Below are positions 5,946-14,692 of a stretch of 64,000 nucleotides of DNA, in pieces (the stretch's first letter is position 1; each line of letters begins with the position of its first letter). Below the pieces are notes generated by a model. The model saw only the letters and a program-made list of their open reading frames with translations, did no database searches and was not told the DNA's origin. Origin of the DNA: Acetobacterium wieringae (GTDB taxonomy: Bacteria; Bacillota; Clostridia; Eubacteriales; Eubacteriaceae); the NCBI RefSeq assembly GCF_026646375.1, contig NZ_JAIPPU010000001.1:1-64000 (forward strand), in the 5' to 3' direction. A program made the translations under genes and the position numbers.

Positions 5946-7985
5946 ATGATGGTGCTTATCAAAAAAATTAGAGCGAATCTTTCAAAAATTCTCAATCGCA
6001 TCGCCGAATCCGATGATTTGGAGAAGATCAAAGAAAACGAAGGAAGATTGATGATGGCAATGCTGGGGCCGATGCTGCTGCTGGCCGCAGTGGTCAGTAT
6101 GTTCGCTGGCTCTTATTGGCAGGAAAGCTGGGATCAAGTCCTGACCGTCAGCGGTGTTCTGTTATTTTGTGGTGTCTTTATTTTACTCCTTTTGCATCTT
6201 AAATTGCCGCACCGGCTGGCTTTGCATGTAATGAGCATAACCTTGCTGTTTGGGTTGTTGGCCACCTATCTGGCTTACTATCAGCGGTTTACTGTTATCT
6301 TCTGGATGATCATTGTGATCATGATGATCATGTCAAATATGATGATCGACCGAACGCTTTTTTATTATATGCTGCTGGCTGGAGTACTGTTTTTTGTGGA
6401 TAGTGTTGTCACCTATCCGGTTCTGACGATCCGGATGGATTATGCATTTAATCTGACACTGGTGGCAGTGTTTATATGCATTGTTCTGGCCAGCATTGTC
6501 ACCAACCGGATCTATCAGCAGATTATTAAAAAAAAATCATTGATGTATGCCAATACGGCCAGTCAGAAGGAAAGTCTGAACAATTTGTATGATGAAGTAT
6601 TGGCGCATCAGCAACAGCTGGAAGCCCAAAACGAGCTGTTGCTGCATTATAATGCGGAAATTGAAGATAATCAGAAGCGGCTGGAATTCTTGGCGTATAC
6701 CGACACCCTGACCGGGATTCCCAACCGGAAGAAATTTTTGGAGCAGGTGGAGCTTTTAATTGATCTGAATCAGGAGAATCCCCATCGCTTTGCGATTGTA
6801 TTTATCGATCTCGATAATTTTAAAAAGATTAATGATTCAATGGGACATGATGCTGGCGATGACTTGCTGATACAGGTAACTGCGCGGTTAAAAAATGCCA
6901 TCCACGAAAAGGATCTGCTGGGGCGACTGGGTGGGGACGAACTGGCCATGCTGATTCGTCGTCAGATTACCGATGAGGCCTTGCTCGGCTATACACAGAA
7001 CCTTCTAAACCTGCTGGCAAACCCGCTGAAGCTGGGGGATAAATCGGTGATGATTACCGCCAGTTTTGGGATTGCTATCTGGCCGATTGATGCCAAAAGC
7101 AGCAGTGATTTGCTAAAAGCGGCGGATACCGCCATGTATAAAGCGAAGGAGTTGGGCAAAAATTCCATTCAATTTTACCAGAAAGAGATGAAAACGGAAG
7201 TTCTCTATAAGATGGCGTTGGAAAACCAGATGCTCGAAGCCTTTGAAAACGAAGCGTTTTTTCTTGAATATCAGCCAATTGTGTGTGCCGCCGATAAAAA
7301 GACCGTCAGTTTTGAAGCCCTGCTACGCTGGCGTGCGCCGGATCGGGGTCTTGTTTCGCCAGCCGAATTTATTCCCCTGGCCGAAGAAATCGGGCTGATC
7401 GGGGAGTTGGGGGAATGGGTGCTGCGGCAGGCCTGCAAAAAAATCATCGAGATCAACAAGCGTCTGCAGGTTGCTATTCACATTGCTGTCAATGTGTCAG
7501 CGGTTCAGATGAAACGACCGGGTTTTTTGGAAGGGGTCAAAACCGTGATCCGTGAAGAAAGGGTTTCACCGGAATGCCTGACCTTTGAGATCACCGAAAC
7601 CGTTTTTATTGACAACATGGAGCAATCGGTTGCGATCATCAAAGATTTGAAAGCCTTAGGGGTGACCGTTTCCCTTGATGATTTTGGAACCGGTTATTCA
7701 TCCTTGAGCTATCTGATGCAGCTGCCGATTGATATTCTTAAAATTGATCGGTCTTTTATCAAATCACTTGAAAACGGCCAGAAGAACAGTCAAATCGTGG
7801 GAAGCATCATCGAAATGGTTCACAGTCTCAACATTGTTGTAGTCGCTGAAGGCGTCGAAGAAATACCACAGTACGAGTTTTTAAAAAATAAGCAGTGCGA
7901 TTTGATCCAGGGCTATCTGTTTAGCCGTCCGCTTGGTGATGAGGCAATGATCCGGCATTTAATTGGCCAACAAGATTTAAAATAA
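5946..7985 (+). CDS. Membrane GGDEF-EAL protein (cyclic di-GMP turnover)
   Basis: A 679-residue protein with about five or six N-terminal membrane helices (residues 35-190), a coiled coil (about 200-245), a GGDEF domain and an EAL domain. The cyclase signature reads GGDEL rather than GGDEF, and the upstream inhibitory RxxD is HEKD, so cyclase activity is uncertain. The EAL domain keeps its catalytic set: EAL in SFEALLRW, NVSA, EITE, LDDFGTGYS, LKIDRSF, AEGVE and QGYLFSRP. It should hydrolyse cyclic di-GMP. The input signal is unknown; the membrane part matches no sensor I can name. It is a single-gene unit with a terminator behind it. It could adjust the ligand of the riboswitch array at 1.3-1.85 kb. 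Confidence 0.92.
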   Translation: MMVLIKKIRANLSKILNRIAESDDLEKIKENEGRLMMAMLGPMLLLAAVVSMFAGSYWQESWDQVLTVSGVLLFCGVFILLLLHLKLPHRLALHVMSITLLFGLLATYLAYYQRFTVIFWMIIVIMMIMSNMMIDRTLFYYMLLAGVLFFVDSVVTYPVLTIRMDYAFNLTLVAVFICIVLASIVTNRIYQQIIKKKSLMYANTASQKESLNNLYDEVLAHQQQLEAQNELLLHYNAEIEDNQKRLEFLAYTDTLTGIPNRKKFLEQVELLIDLNQENPHRFAIVFIDLDNFKKINDSMGHDAGDDLLIQVTARLKNAIHEKDLLGRLGGDELAMLIRRQITDEALLGYTQNLLNLLANPLKLGDKSVMITASFGIAIWPIDAKSSSDLLKAADTAMYKAKELGKNSIQFYQKEMKTEVLYKMALENQMLEAFENEAFFLEYQPIVCAADKKTVSFEALLRWRAPDRGLVSPAEFIPLAEEIGLIGELGEWVLRQACKKIIEINKRLQVAIHIAVNVSAVQMKRPGFLEGVKTVIREERVSPECLTFEITETVFIDNMEQSVAIIKDLKALGVTVSLDDFGTGYSSLSYLMQLPIDILKIDRSFIKSLENGQKNSQIVGSIIEMVHSLNIVVVAEGVEEIPQYEFLKNKQCDLIQGYLFSRPLGDEAMIRHLIGQQDLK

Positions 7986-7993
7986 CAGGCTAA

Positions 7994-8025
7994 AAGCAAT
8001 CTGTACAGTTAGGGTTGCTTTTTTT
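7994..8025 (+). terminator. Intrinsic terminator after the GGDEF-EAL gene
   Basis: AAGCAATC pairs with GGTTGCTT (one wobble) across an 11-base loop, followed by a T-run. It starts about ten bases after the stop codon. Confidence 0.8.
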
Positions 8026-8063
8026 GTTTGATCGAACAGCAACTAAAATTGCTCAAAAAGTTG

Positions 8064-8092
8064 GATTAACGATCAAAAACGGTTAAAATGAT
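8064..8092 (+). promoter_or_regulatory. Candidate promoter of the ABC exporter operon
   Basis: TTGGAT, 17 bp, TAAAAT, within AACGGTTAAAATGATAAG. The shared AACGGTTAAAAT context with the region before the NSS symporter is notable. The match is moderate. Confidence 0.45.
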
Positions 8093-8142
8093 AAGCGTGT
8101 AAACTAACTTATAATGTGTCTGCGGCAAGAGAGGAGGTAATA

Positions 8143-9861
8143 ATGAAGCGAATCATCACCACATATTTAAAACCATTTTATCGTCGAATGGCGATTGGTG
8201 TATTTTTTAAATTTACCGGGTCGATCATGGATCTGATTATTCCCTCAATTCTGGCCTTGATTATTGACCAGATCATTCCCTTAAAGCAACCTGCACCGAT
8301 ATTTTATTGGGGCGGGGTAATGGTGGTCTGCGCCATCATTGGAATGGTCTTTAACATTATTGCCAATCGGATGGCTGCCCGGGTGGCCAGTGATGCCACC
8401 GAAATAATCCGCCACGACCTGTTTGCCCGGGTGATGTATTTTTCCAATTGGCAGATGGATAGCCTGACCAGGCCCTCGGTAATCTCCCGTTTAACCGCCG
8501 ACACCTACATTGTTCATCAGATGATCATCCGGATTCAGCGGTTGGGGGTACGGGCTCCGATTATGCTGGTCGGCGGGATCATTATCACAATGACCCTGGA
8601 TCCGGGGTTGGCAATGGTACTAATTGGGATTATGCCGGTCATGATACTGATTATCATCCTGGTTTCCCGAAAAAGCATGCCACTCTTTGCCGGACTGCAA
8701 CAGGCCTTGGATGGCTTTGTCCGAGTGGTTCGGGAAGACATCAACGGGATTCGGGTCATTAAAGCACTGTCCAAAACCGACTATGAGAAAAACCGCTTTG
8801 ATACCATTAATACTGACGTGGTGAACCGGGAGAAAAAAGCCCGGATGACGGTGGCAGTGATTTCGCCGGCCATGAACATCTGTCTCAATTTGGGTTTGGT
8901 ATTGGTGGTTGTGGTGGGAGCCTATGGCGTCAATAACGGCATCTCGGAAGTGGGCATTATCCTGGCTTTTATGACGTATTTCACGATTATTCTTCATGCG
9001 GTTTTAGCGCTTTCAAAATTGTTTGAGATGTGGCCAAAGGCCACGGCTTCAGCCGAGCGCATCACCCAGGCGCTGGATCGTGTGGATGCCTTGGCAGTAC
9101 TGGAACGACCCGAAGACCTTGAGACGGATGCGGAGGCGTTTGTGAAATTTGAGAACGTCACCTTTTCCTATAACAAAGAAGAACCCAATCTGAGCAATAT
9201 TTCGTTTGCCTTAAAAAAGGGCGAAACCCTGGGGATCATTGGTGAAACCGGGGCTGGAAAAACGACGTTGTTAAATCTGCTGATGCGGCTTTATGATGTG
9301 GATAAGGGAAAAATTTCAATCGATGGTCGGGATATCCGGTCCATGGATCCCCGGGAATTGCATCAAAAATTTGGCGTTGTCTTTCAGAATGATATCATTT
9401 TTGAAGCTACCATAGAGGAGAACATCGATCTGGGTCGAAATCTCTCAAAAGAAGCCATAAAAAAGGCGATTGTCTGTGCCGGTGCCAAAGCATTTGTGGA
9501 TGAGAAAGCCAATAAATCCGGTGAGCAGTTAACCATTAAAGGGGCCAATCTCAGTGGCGGTCAGAAACAGCGGATTCTGATTGCCCGGGCGTTGGCAGCC
9601 GATCCGGAAATTCTGGTGATGGATGACGCATCAAGCGCCCTGGATTATCAAACCGATGCTGCTTTTCGCAAGGCGATTAAAGAAAACTTTGGTGACACCA
9701 CCATTATTATTGTCGCCCAGCGGATCAGCTCCATTAAACACGCCGATCGTATACTGGTTTTGGAAGATGGTGTGGCCATCGGCTATGGCAAGCATAAACA
9801 TTTAATGAAGAGCTGCGAAATTTATCGGGAAATCAGCCATTCCCAGATGGGGGTATCCTGA
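8143..9861 (+). CDS. Heterodimeric ABC exporter subunit with degenerate ATP site
   Basis: A 572-residue half transporter: six membrane helices (about 1-320) and an ATPase domain. Walker A (GETGAGKTT) and the signature LSGGQKQR are normal, but the Walker B glutamate is replaced (VMDDASSALD) and the switch histidine is glutamine (VAQRIS). These are the changes that mark the non-hydrolysing site of heterodimers such as TM287/288 and BmrCD. The open frame begins at GTG 8116, but GAGGAGG at 8131-8137 fits the ATG at 8143. It is followed one base later by its partner gene. Such pairs often export drugs or lipids; the substrate is unknown. Confidence 0.9.
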   Translation: MKRIITTYLKPFYRRMAIGVFFKFTGSIMDLIIPSILALIIDQIIPLKQPAPIFYWGGVMVVCAIIGMVFNIIANRMAARVASDATEIIRHDLFARVMYFSNWQMDSLTRPSVISRLTADTYIVHQMIIRIQRLGVRAPIMLVGGIIITMTLDPGLAMVLIGIMPVMILIIILVSRKSMPLFAGLQQALDGFVRVVREDINGIRVIKALSKTDYEKNRFDTINTDVVNREKKARMTVAVISPAMNICLNLGLVLVVVVGAYGVNNGISEVGIILAFMTYFTIILHAVLALSKLFEMWPKATASAERITQALDRVDALAVLERPEDLETDAEAFVKFENVTFSYNKEEPNLSNISFALKKGETLGIIGETGAGKTTLLNLLMRLYDVDKGKISIDGRDIRSMDPRELHQKFGVVFQNDIIFEATIEENIDLGRNLSKEAIKKAIVCAGAKAFVDEKANKSGEQLTIKGANLSGGQKQRILIARALAADPEILVMDDASSALDYQTDAAFRKAIKENFGDTTIIIVAQRISSIKHADRILVLEDGVAIGYGKHKHLMKSCEIYREISHSQMGVS

Positions 9862-9862
9862 G

Positions 9863-11629
9863 ATGCGACGATCACAAAAATTTGAAAAACCGCAAAACCG
9901 CAAAGGTACTCTGATCCAGTTGGGGGGGTATCTGATGCGCTATAAATGGCGCTTGCTGGCCGCCATCGTCTTAACCATCGGGAGTAATTTGCTGGCCCTG
10001 GTGGGGCCACTACTTTCTGGCTACGCCATTGATGCCATTGAGCTGGGTACGGGTCGGGTTGATTTTAGTCGGGTTTTTTATTACGCCGCCTGGATGGTGG
10101 TTTTTTATATTGGCTCAGCCGGACTGACCTATGTCCTGGAAGTGTTAATGATCCGGATCAGCCGTCAGGTTACCTTTGCCATGCGTCGGGATGTCTTTAA
10201 TAAATTGATGGATTTACCCGTTGGTTATTTTGATGTCCATCAGACTGGGGATGTCATCAGCCGGATCACCTATGACATTGATACGGTCAACAGCTCCATT
10301 TCCAGCGACCTGATTCAGGTATCCTCAGCGGTGATTACCGTTCTGGGCTCGTTTTTTATGATGGTTGCGATTTCTCCCCAACTGGTGCTGATATTTGCGG
10401 CGACGGTACCGGCTTCAATCTTGATGTCCCGTTATCTGGTTAAAAGAACCCGGCCACTGTTTAGCCGACGCTCCCGCAAGTTGGGCGAACTTAATGGCTT
10501 TGTGGAGGAAATGGTATCGGGCCAGAAGACCTTAAAAATCTATGATCTGGAAGAAAACACCATCAAGAAATTTAATGTAAAAAACAAGCAGGCGGTGGAT
10601 GCCTACTACAATGCCGAATACTATGGCAGTATGATTTATCCGACGATTAATTTTATCAACAACATTTCGCTGGCCTGTATCAGTGTCTTTGGGGCGCTGT
10701 TATATCTGGTGGGAGCGATGTCGATTGGGCAGATTTCATCCTTTGTGTTGTACTCCCGCAAATTTTCCGGGCCGATTAATGAAATGGCCAACATCATGAA
10801 CGACCTGCAATCATCGTTGGCAGCAGCCGAGCGGGTTTTTTCGTTACTGAATGAGCTGTCCGAAGCCAAAGACACCGATAAGATGATCGACCTGGCCAGT
10901 GTGAAGGGCGACATTGTGATGGAAAACGTCCGCTTCAGCTATGATGCCAATCAGGTGATCATTAACAACTTCAGTCTTAATGCCGAAGCAGGCAAGCTGA
11001 TTGCCATCGTCGGCCCTACCGGAGCCGGAAAAACCACGATCATCAATCTGCTGATGCGCTTTTACGATACTGAAGCCGGTAATATCTATGTGGATGGCAA
11101 TGCAGTTCAAGGGCTGACCCGCGACAGTCTGCGAAAGTCCTTTGCCATGGTGCTTCAGGATACCTGGCTTTTTCATGGAACCATCTATGAAAATCTGACC
11201 TATGGTAAAGAAAATGCCACCATGGCAGAGGTGGTGGAGGCGGCTAAAGCGGCCCGCATCCATTCGTTTATTGCGCATCTGCCTCAGGGATACGATACGA
11301 TTTTAAGTGATGATGGCACCAATATTTCCAAGGGTCAGAAGCAGCTTTTAACTATTGCCCGGGCGATGCTGTTAGACGCCAAGATGCTGATCCTCGATGA
11401 GGCCACCTCCAACGTCGATACCCGCACCGAGAAAAAGATTCAGGAAGCCATGCGCCAGTTGATGAAAGATAAAACCTGTTTTGTCATTGCCCATCGGCTC
11501 TCCACGATCCAGAATGCCGATTTGATTCTGGTGGTGAATCAGGGGGATGTGGTGGAACAGGGCACCCATGAAGAACTGATGAAGCAGCAGGGACATTATT
11601 GGCAGATGTATCAGGCGCAGTTTGAGTGA
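9863..11629 (+). CDS. Heterodimeric ABC exporter subunit with catalytic ATP site
   Basis: A 588-residue half transporter, six helices then an ATPase domain. Walker A is GPTGAGKTT, Walker B LILDEATSNVD keeps the catalytic glutamate and the switch is AHRLST, but the signature is altered to ISKGQ. In the heterodimer this weak signature faces the degenerate Walker site of the partner encoded just upstream, so the degenerate positions combine into one inactive site. This pattern supports an obligate pair. Translation is probably coupled, since only one base separates the genes. The substrate is unknown. Confidence 0.9.
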   Translation: MRRSQKFEKPQNRKGTLIQLGGYLMRYKWRLLAAIVLTIGSNLLALVGPLLSGYAIDAIELGTGRVDFSRVFYYAAWMVVFYIGSAGLTYVLEVLMIRISRQVTFAMRRDVFNKLMDLPVGYFDVHQTGDVISRITYDIDTVNSSISSDLIQVSSAVITVLGSFFMMVAISPQLVLIFAATVPASILMSRYLVKRTRPLFSRRSRKLGELNGFVEEMVSGQKTLKIYDLEENTIKKFNVKNKQAVDAYYNAEYYGSMIYPTINFINNISLACISVFGALLYLVGAMSIGQISSFVLYSRKFSGPINEMANIMNDLQSSLAAAERVFSLLNELSEAKDTDKMIDLASVKGDIVMENVRFSYDANQVIINNFSLNAEAGKLIAIVGPTGAGKTTIINLLMRFYDTEAGNIYVDGNAVQGLTRDSLRKSFAMVLQDTWLFHGTIYENLTYGKENATMAEVVEAAKAARIHSFIAHLPQGYDTILSDDGTNISKGQKQLLTIARAMLLDAKMLILDEATSNVDTRTEKKIQEAMRQLMKDKTCFVIAHRLSTIQNADLILVVNQGDVVEQGTHEELMKQQGHYWQMYQAQFE

Positions 11630-11679
11630 TGGAAAAGTACGGGCATCTTAAAACATTGGAAATTACGTATATACAACTA

Positions 11680-11708
11680 TTGACAAGTCTAGTTAAGTGT
11701 AGTATTAT
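11680..11708 (+). promoter_or_regulatory. Promoter P1 upstream of the nickel/peptide operon
   Basis: TTGACA (11680-11685), a 17-bp spacer and TATTAT (11703-11708): close to consensus. It would start RNA near 11715, about 50 bases before hairpin module 1, and nearly 400 bases before the first gene. Confidence 0.75.
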
Positions 11709-11761
11709 ATGAAAGATTCACAAGTCGATAACGCTTACAATATGGATAAATACAGAAAATT

Positions 11762-11816
11762 AACCGTGAAGGTTGATCGCTCTACAGTAGTGGAGATCAA
11801 TTTTCACGGTTTTTTT
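11762..11816 (+). terminator. Structured hairpin/terminator, leader module 1
   Basis: A long three-part hairpin: AACCGTGAA/TTCACGGTT, then TTGAT/ATCAA, then CTCTAC/GTGGAG closing on AGTA, followed by a T-run. It resembles an intrinsic terminator, yet its sequence is repeated with compensating changes about 250 bases downstream. It may be an attenuator or a small RNA. No known riboswitch class is recognised. Confidence 0.65.
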
Positions 11817-11975
11817 ATTAATCAGGAGAATGAAATCTTTGCAATATTTGCAGTAATAGAGATAACATGGATAGAGTAATCAGAGCAGTTGAAGAACGCT
11901 AATATGTCAATATCTGGACACCGAGTATTGACAAACGGTTAAAAATATCAGAATTGATCAAATTACAGTAAACCG

Positions 11976-12005
11976 TTGAGATTCAGTAAAAAAATAGCAT
12001 ATTAT
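11976..12005 (+). promoter_or_regulatory. Promoter P2 upstream of the nickel/peptide operon
   Basis: TTGAGA (11976-11981), an 18-bp spacer and TATTAT (12000-12005). The predicted start, about 12012, falls at the first base of hairpin module 2. Confidence 0.55.
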
Positions 12006-12012
12006 AAACTGA

Positions 12013-12067
12013 AACCGTGAAGGTTGATTGTCTTACTGCAGTAGGACATAGCTTTTGCGGTTTTTTT
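12013..12067 (+). terminator. Structured hairpin/terminator, leader module 2
   Basis: Second copy of the module. AACCGTGAAGGTTGAT is identical to module 1; the inner stem is TCTTAC/GTAGGA closing on TGCA, and the outer arm changes to TTTTGCGGTT, where G-U pairs preserve the stem. Seven T follow. It ends about 30 bases before the start codon of the binding protein, so it can block expression unless overcome. Confidence 0.65.
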
Positions 12068-12099
12068 ATATAGAAAAATATTTTTGATGGAGGAAAGTT

Positions 12100-13647
12100 A
12101 TGAAAAAAGGGATAAGGGCACTGGCTCTGTTGGTGATTGTGGCAGTTCTGGTCACAGGTTTTACAGGGTGTACAGGCGCAAAAGCGGATGATAAAGCATC
12201 TGCCGTTGAACAAACCCTGGTTGTTGGTGGCGCTAAAGATTTTAAAAATGGTAGTGAGCCTAAAACATTGATTTTTGATTCGCTGATGGATTCGCTGGAG
12301 GATATGTCCAGCGGCCCACGGTTGGTAACAGAATGGCAGAATAATGGAGATTTTACCGAATTTACCTTAAAACTGAAAGAAGGGGTCACCTTTTCAAATG
12401 GTGAAAAATTTACCGCTGAGGTCGCCAAGTTCAATATTGAATATTGGCCGGTATATCGGGACTGTGGTTATATCAAAAAGATAAAGAATGTTGATATTGT
12501 TGATGATAAAACCTTAAAAGTAAATTTTACCGAAAGCTATGGGAATTTTATTGATGAACTCTCAAAAATCTGGGTAACACTTCCGACTGCAGTTGATGCC
12601 AAAGGAAATATTACCGATTGGATCGGAACGGGGCCATATGTGTTGCAGGACTACCAGGCAGATATGAGTGCGACGCTGATCAGAAATGAGACGTACTGGC
12701 GAACCGATAAAATGCCAGGCATTACAAAAATTGATTATAAGGTCATCACCGATGAAAACTCCCGTGTTATGGCCGTTAAAAGTGGCGATGTGGACGTAAT
12801 TGGCTTAACCGAACACTATACCGTGTTGCCATTTGCCGATGTACCGGATTTACAGGCAAATAAAGATTTAAATGTAAGCGTTTGCGAAGATTATGGTACC
12901 ATTACCACCTACAGTTTGAATTGGGCCAAAGGCGTCTGTTCGGATCCCAATGTCAGAAAAGCGATTGCCCTTGGGATTGACCGGGATATGCTTACCAGCA
13001 CGGTGCTTTACGGAATCCCTGTGCCGACATCCCGCTATGTGTTGGCGAGCTACAAATTCTCTCAAAAAGATGAAGTGCTTAAATATGATCTCACCAAGGC
13101 CAAGGCTGCTCTTGAAGTATCGGGTTATAAAGACAGCGATGGGGATGGCATAGTCGAAAAAGATGGCCAGAAGCTTAGTCTAAAAATGGTGGTGAGTGAT
13201 TCTCAGGTTAATCGGAGTGTTGGGGTCTTTCTACAGGATGCCTTAAAGAAAATCGGGATCGCAGTTGATCTGCAGGTATTGGATGCAACCACCACAAAAA
13301 CGACCTTAAAAGCCGGTGACTTTGATATGTCCACTTCGCATCCCTGGACGGGCACGGTTGTATCGTATCTTTACTGGCGAGGTAACTCCAGTGCCTATGA
13401 TGACTATGGGATTGGTTATGGCGTTAATGAAGAAATGAATACGCTCACCGAAGCAGTCAGTGTGACGGGTGATGACAAGGTCAGAGAAGCAGAATTTGAC
13501 AAAATTTGGAAAATTCAAAATGATTCGATAGCTGGCGTACCACTTTATTTCTCACAACGAATTTTTGTGTCGCAAAAAAATATTGAAGGTCTCAAATTCT
13601 GTCCAAATACGTCCGAAGTTGATTTAAGTGACGTCGTAATCAAATAA
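12100..13647 (+). CDS. Nickel/peptide-type ABC transporter substrate-binding lipoprotein
   Basis: A 515-residue family-5 solute-binding protein (NikA/OppA/DppA group). The lipobox VTGFTGCTG places the anchored cysteine at about residue 25. Family stretches include GVTFSNGEKFTAE, GTGPYVLQDY and the NETYWR segment. The similarity to NikA at these points, and the order of genes that follow, suggest nickel or a nickel-ligand complex, but peptides remain possible because this family is hard to split by eye. GGAGGAAAG precedes the ATG. A hairpin behind the gene probably raises its transcript level relative to the permeases. The product would deliver substrate to the two permeases encoded next. Confidence 0.82.
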   Translation: MKKGIRALALLVIVAVLVTGFTGCTGAKADDKASAVEQTLVVGGAKDFKNGSEPKTLIFDSLMDSLEDMSSGPRLVTEWQNNGDFTEFTLKLKEGVTFSNGEKFTAEVAKFNIEYWPVYRDCGYIKKIKNVDIVDDKTLKVNFTESYGNFIDELSKIWVTLPTAVDAKGNITDWIGTGPYVLQDYQADMSATLIRNETYWRTDKMPGITKIDYKVITDENSRVMAVKSGDVDVIGLTEHYTVLPFADVPDLQANKDLNVSVCEDYGTITTYSLNWAKGVCSDPNVRKAIALGIDRDMLTSTVLYGIPVPTSRYVLASYKFSQKDEVLKYDLTKAKAALEVSGYKDSDGDGIVEKDGQKLSLKMVVSDSQVNRSVGVFLQDALKKIGIAVDLQVLDATTTKTTLKAGDFDMSTSHPWTGTVVSYLYWRGNSSAYDDYGIGYGVNEEMNTLTEAVSVTGDDKVREAEFDKIWKIQNDSIAGVPLYFSQRIFVSQKNIEGLKFCPNTSEVDLSDVVIK

Positions 13648-13660
13648 ATAATACCATCAG

Positions 13661-13688
13661 GGTCGGCAGAATCAGAGGTTCTGCCGGC
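13661..13688 (+). terminator. Intercistronic hairpin after the binding protein gene
   Basis: CGGCAGAA pairs with TTCTGCCG around a seven-base loop, with only a weak T-run after it. Such hairpins after a binding protein gene often stabilise its mRNA or partly stop transcription, so that less permease is made. Confidence 0.6.
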
Positions 13689-13741
13689 TTTATTGGCAAT
13701 TTTTATGGTTTTGTAGGCGAATCAATCAGATTGGAGGAAAA

Positions 13742-14692
13742 ATGAAGAAAATCATAATCAACCGCATTGTGATGCTGATACCGACGGTAATCACGATTGC
13801 CTTTCTGGCGTTCAGTATTATGTATTTTTCACCGGGCAATCCGGCTGAGATTTTAATGCACTACCGAAATCCGGAAGGAGGTACAGACCCGGCGGCACTG
13901 GCCCATTATGAAGAAATGCTGGGTCTGGATGATCCTTTTTTAACCCAATTTCAAAACTGGTTTACCGGGATTGTCAGCGGCGATTTTGGGGAATCCTTTA
14001 AAACCGGAAATCCAGTTGCCGAAGAGTTTTTTTATCGGATTGGCTACACCCTGATGTTATCTTTAACGGGTTTGTTTTTTTCGCTGATCATTGGCATTAC
14101 CCTGGGATTTATTTCAGCGGAGTTCAAAGATTCCTGGCTCGATAATTTACTGCGCTTGACTCAATCGATTAAAATGTCGATCCCCAGCTTCTGGTTGGCA
14201 CTATTCTTTATCTATATTTTTTCGACTCAGTTAAGATGGTTTAGTGCCTTTGGTTACAACAGTCCCAAGGATCTGATTCTGCCGGGTCTGGTACTGGGTT
14301 TAAGCAATTCCAGCCGGATGGTGCGACTGGTGCGAACCTGTATCCTTGAAGAAAAGGGCAGTGGTTATGTCTATACAGCCCGGGTGAAAGGCTTGAGTGA
14401 AAACCAGATTTTTTTTAGACACATCCTCAAAAACATTACCCTGCCAATTATTACCTTAACCGGGGTCAGTCTGGTGAGTATGATTGGGGGAAGTCTGATC
14501 ATTGAAAATATTTTTGGGCTACCGGGAATCGGAACCTATCTGGTTTCAGCGATTATGGCCAAGGACTATCCGGTTTCGATGGGATTTCTTTTTGCTTACG
14601 GGGTCATCATTGTCTTTATCAATTTATTTATCGACATCCTTTATCAATTTGTCGATCCGAGAGTGAGGGACTGTGCCAATGCGGAAATTTAA
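13742..14692 (+). CDS. Nickel/peptide ABC transporter permease (NikB/DppB type)
   Basis: A 316-residue inner-membrane permease with about six helices and the binding-protein-dependent transport signature region (YVYTARVKGLSENQIFFRHILKN), which docks the ATPases. The N-terminal region NRIVMLIPTVITIAFLAFSIMY is typical of the B-type permease of the Opp/Nik family. TTGGAGGAAAA precedes the ATG. The gene overlaps the next by 14 bases. It forms the channel with the C-type permease. Nickel specificity is inferred from context only. Confidence 0.88.
   Translation: MKKIIINRIVMLIPTVITIAFLAFSIMYFSPGNPAEILMHYRNPEGGTDPAALAHYEEMLGLDDPFLTQFQNWFTGIVSGDFGESFKTGNPVAEEFFYRIGYTLMLSLTGLFFSLIIGITLGFISAEFKDSWLDNLLRLTQSIKMSIPSFWLALFFIYIFSTQLRWFSAFGYNSPKDLILPGLVLGLSNSSRMVRLVRTCILEEKGSGYVYTARVKGLSENQIFFRHILKNITLPIITLTGVSLVSMIGGSLIIENIFGLPGIGTYLVSAIMAKDYPVSMGFLFAYGVIIVFINLFIDILYQFVDPRVRDCANAEI

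Noticed and set aside
11709-11879. A 56-codon open frame running through hairpin module 1, with a similar peptide encoded in module 2
   Set aside because: The ATG lies before the predicted transcription start and has no ribosome binding site; peptide similarity follows from the shared hairpin sequence, and the differences preserve base pairing rather than amino acids.
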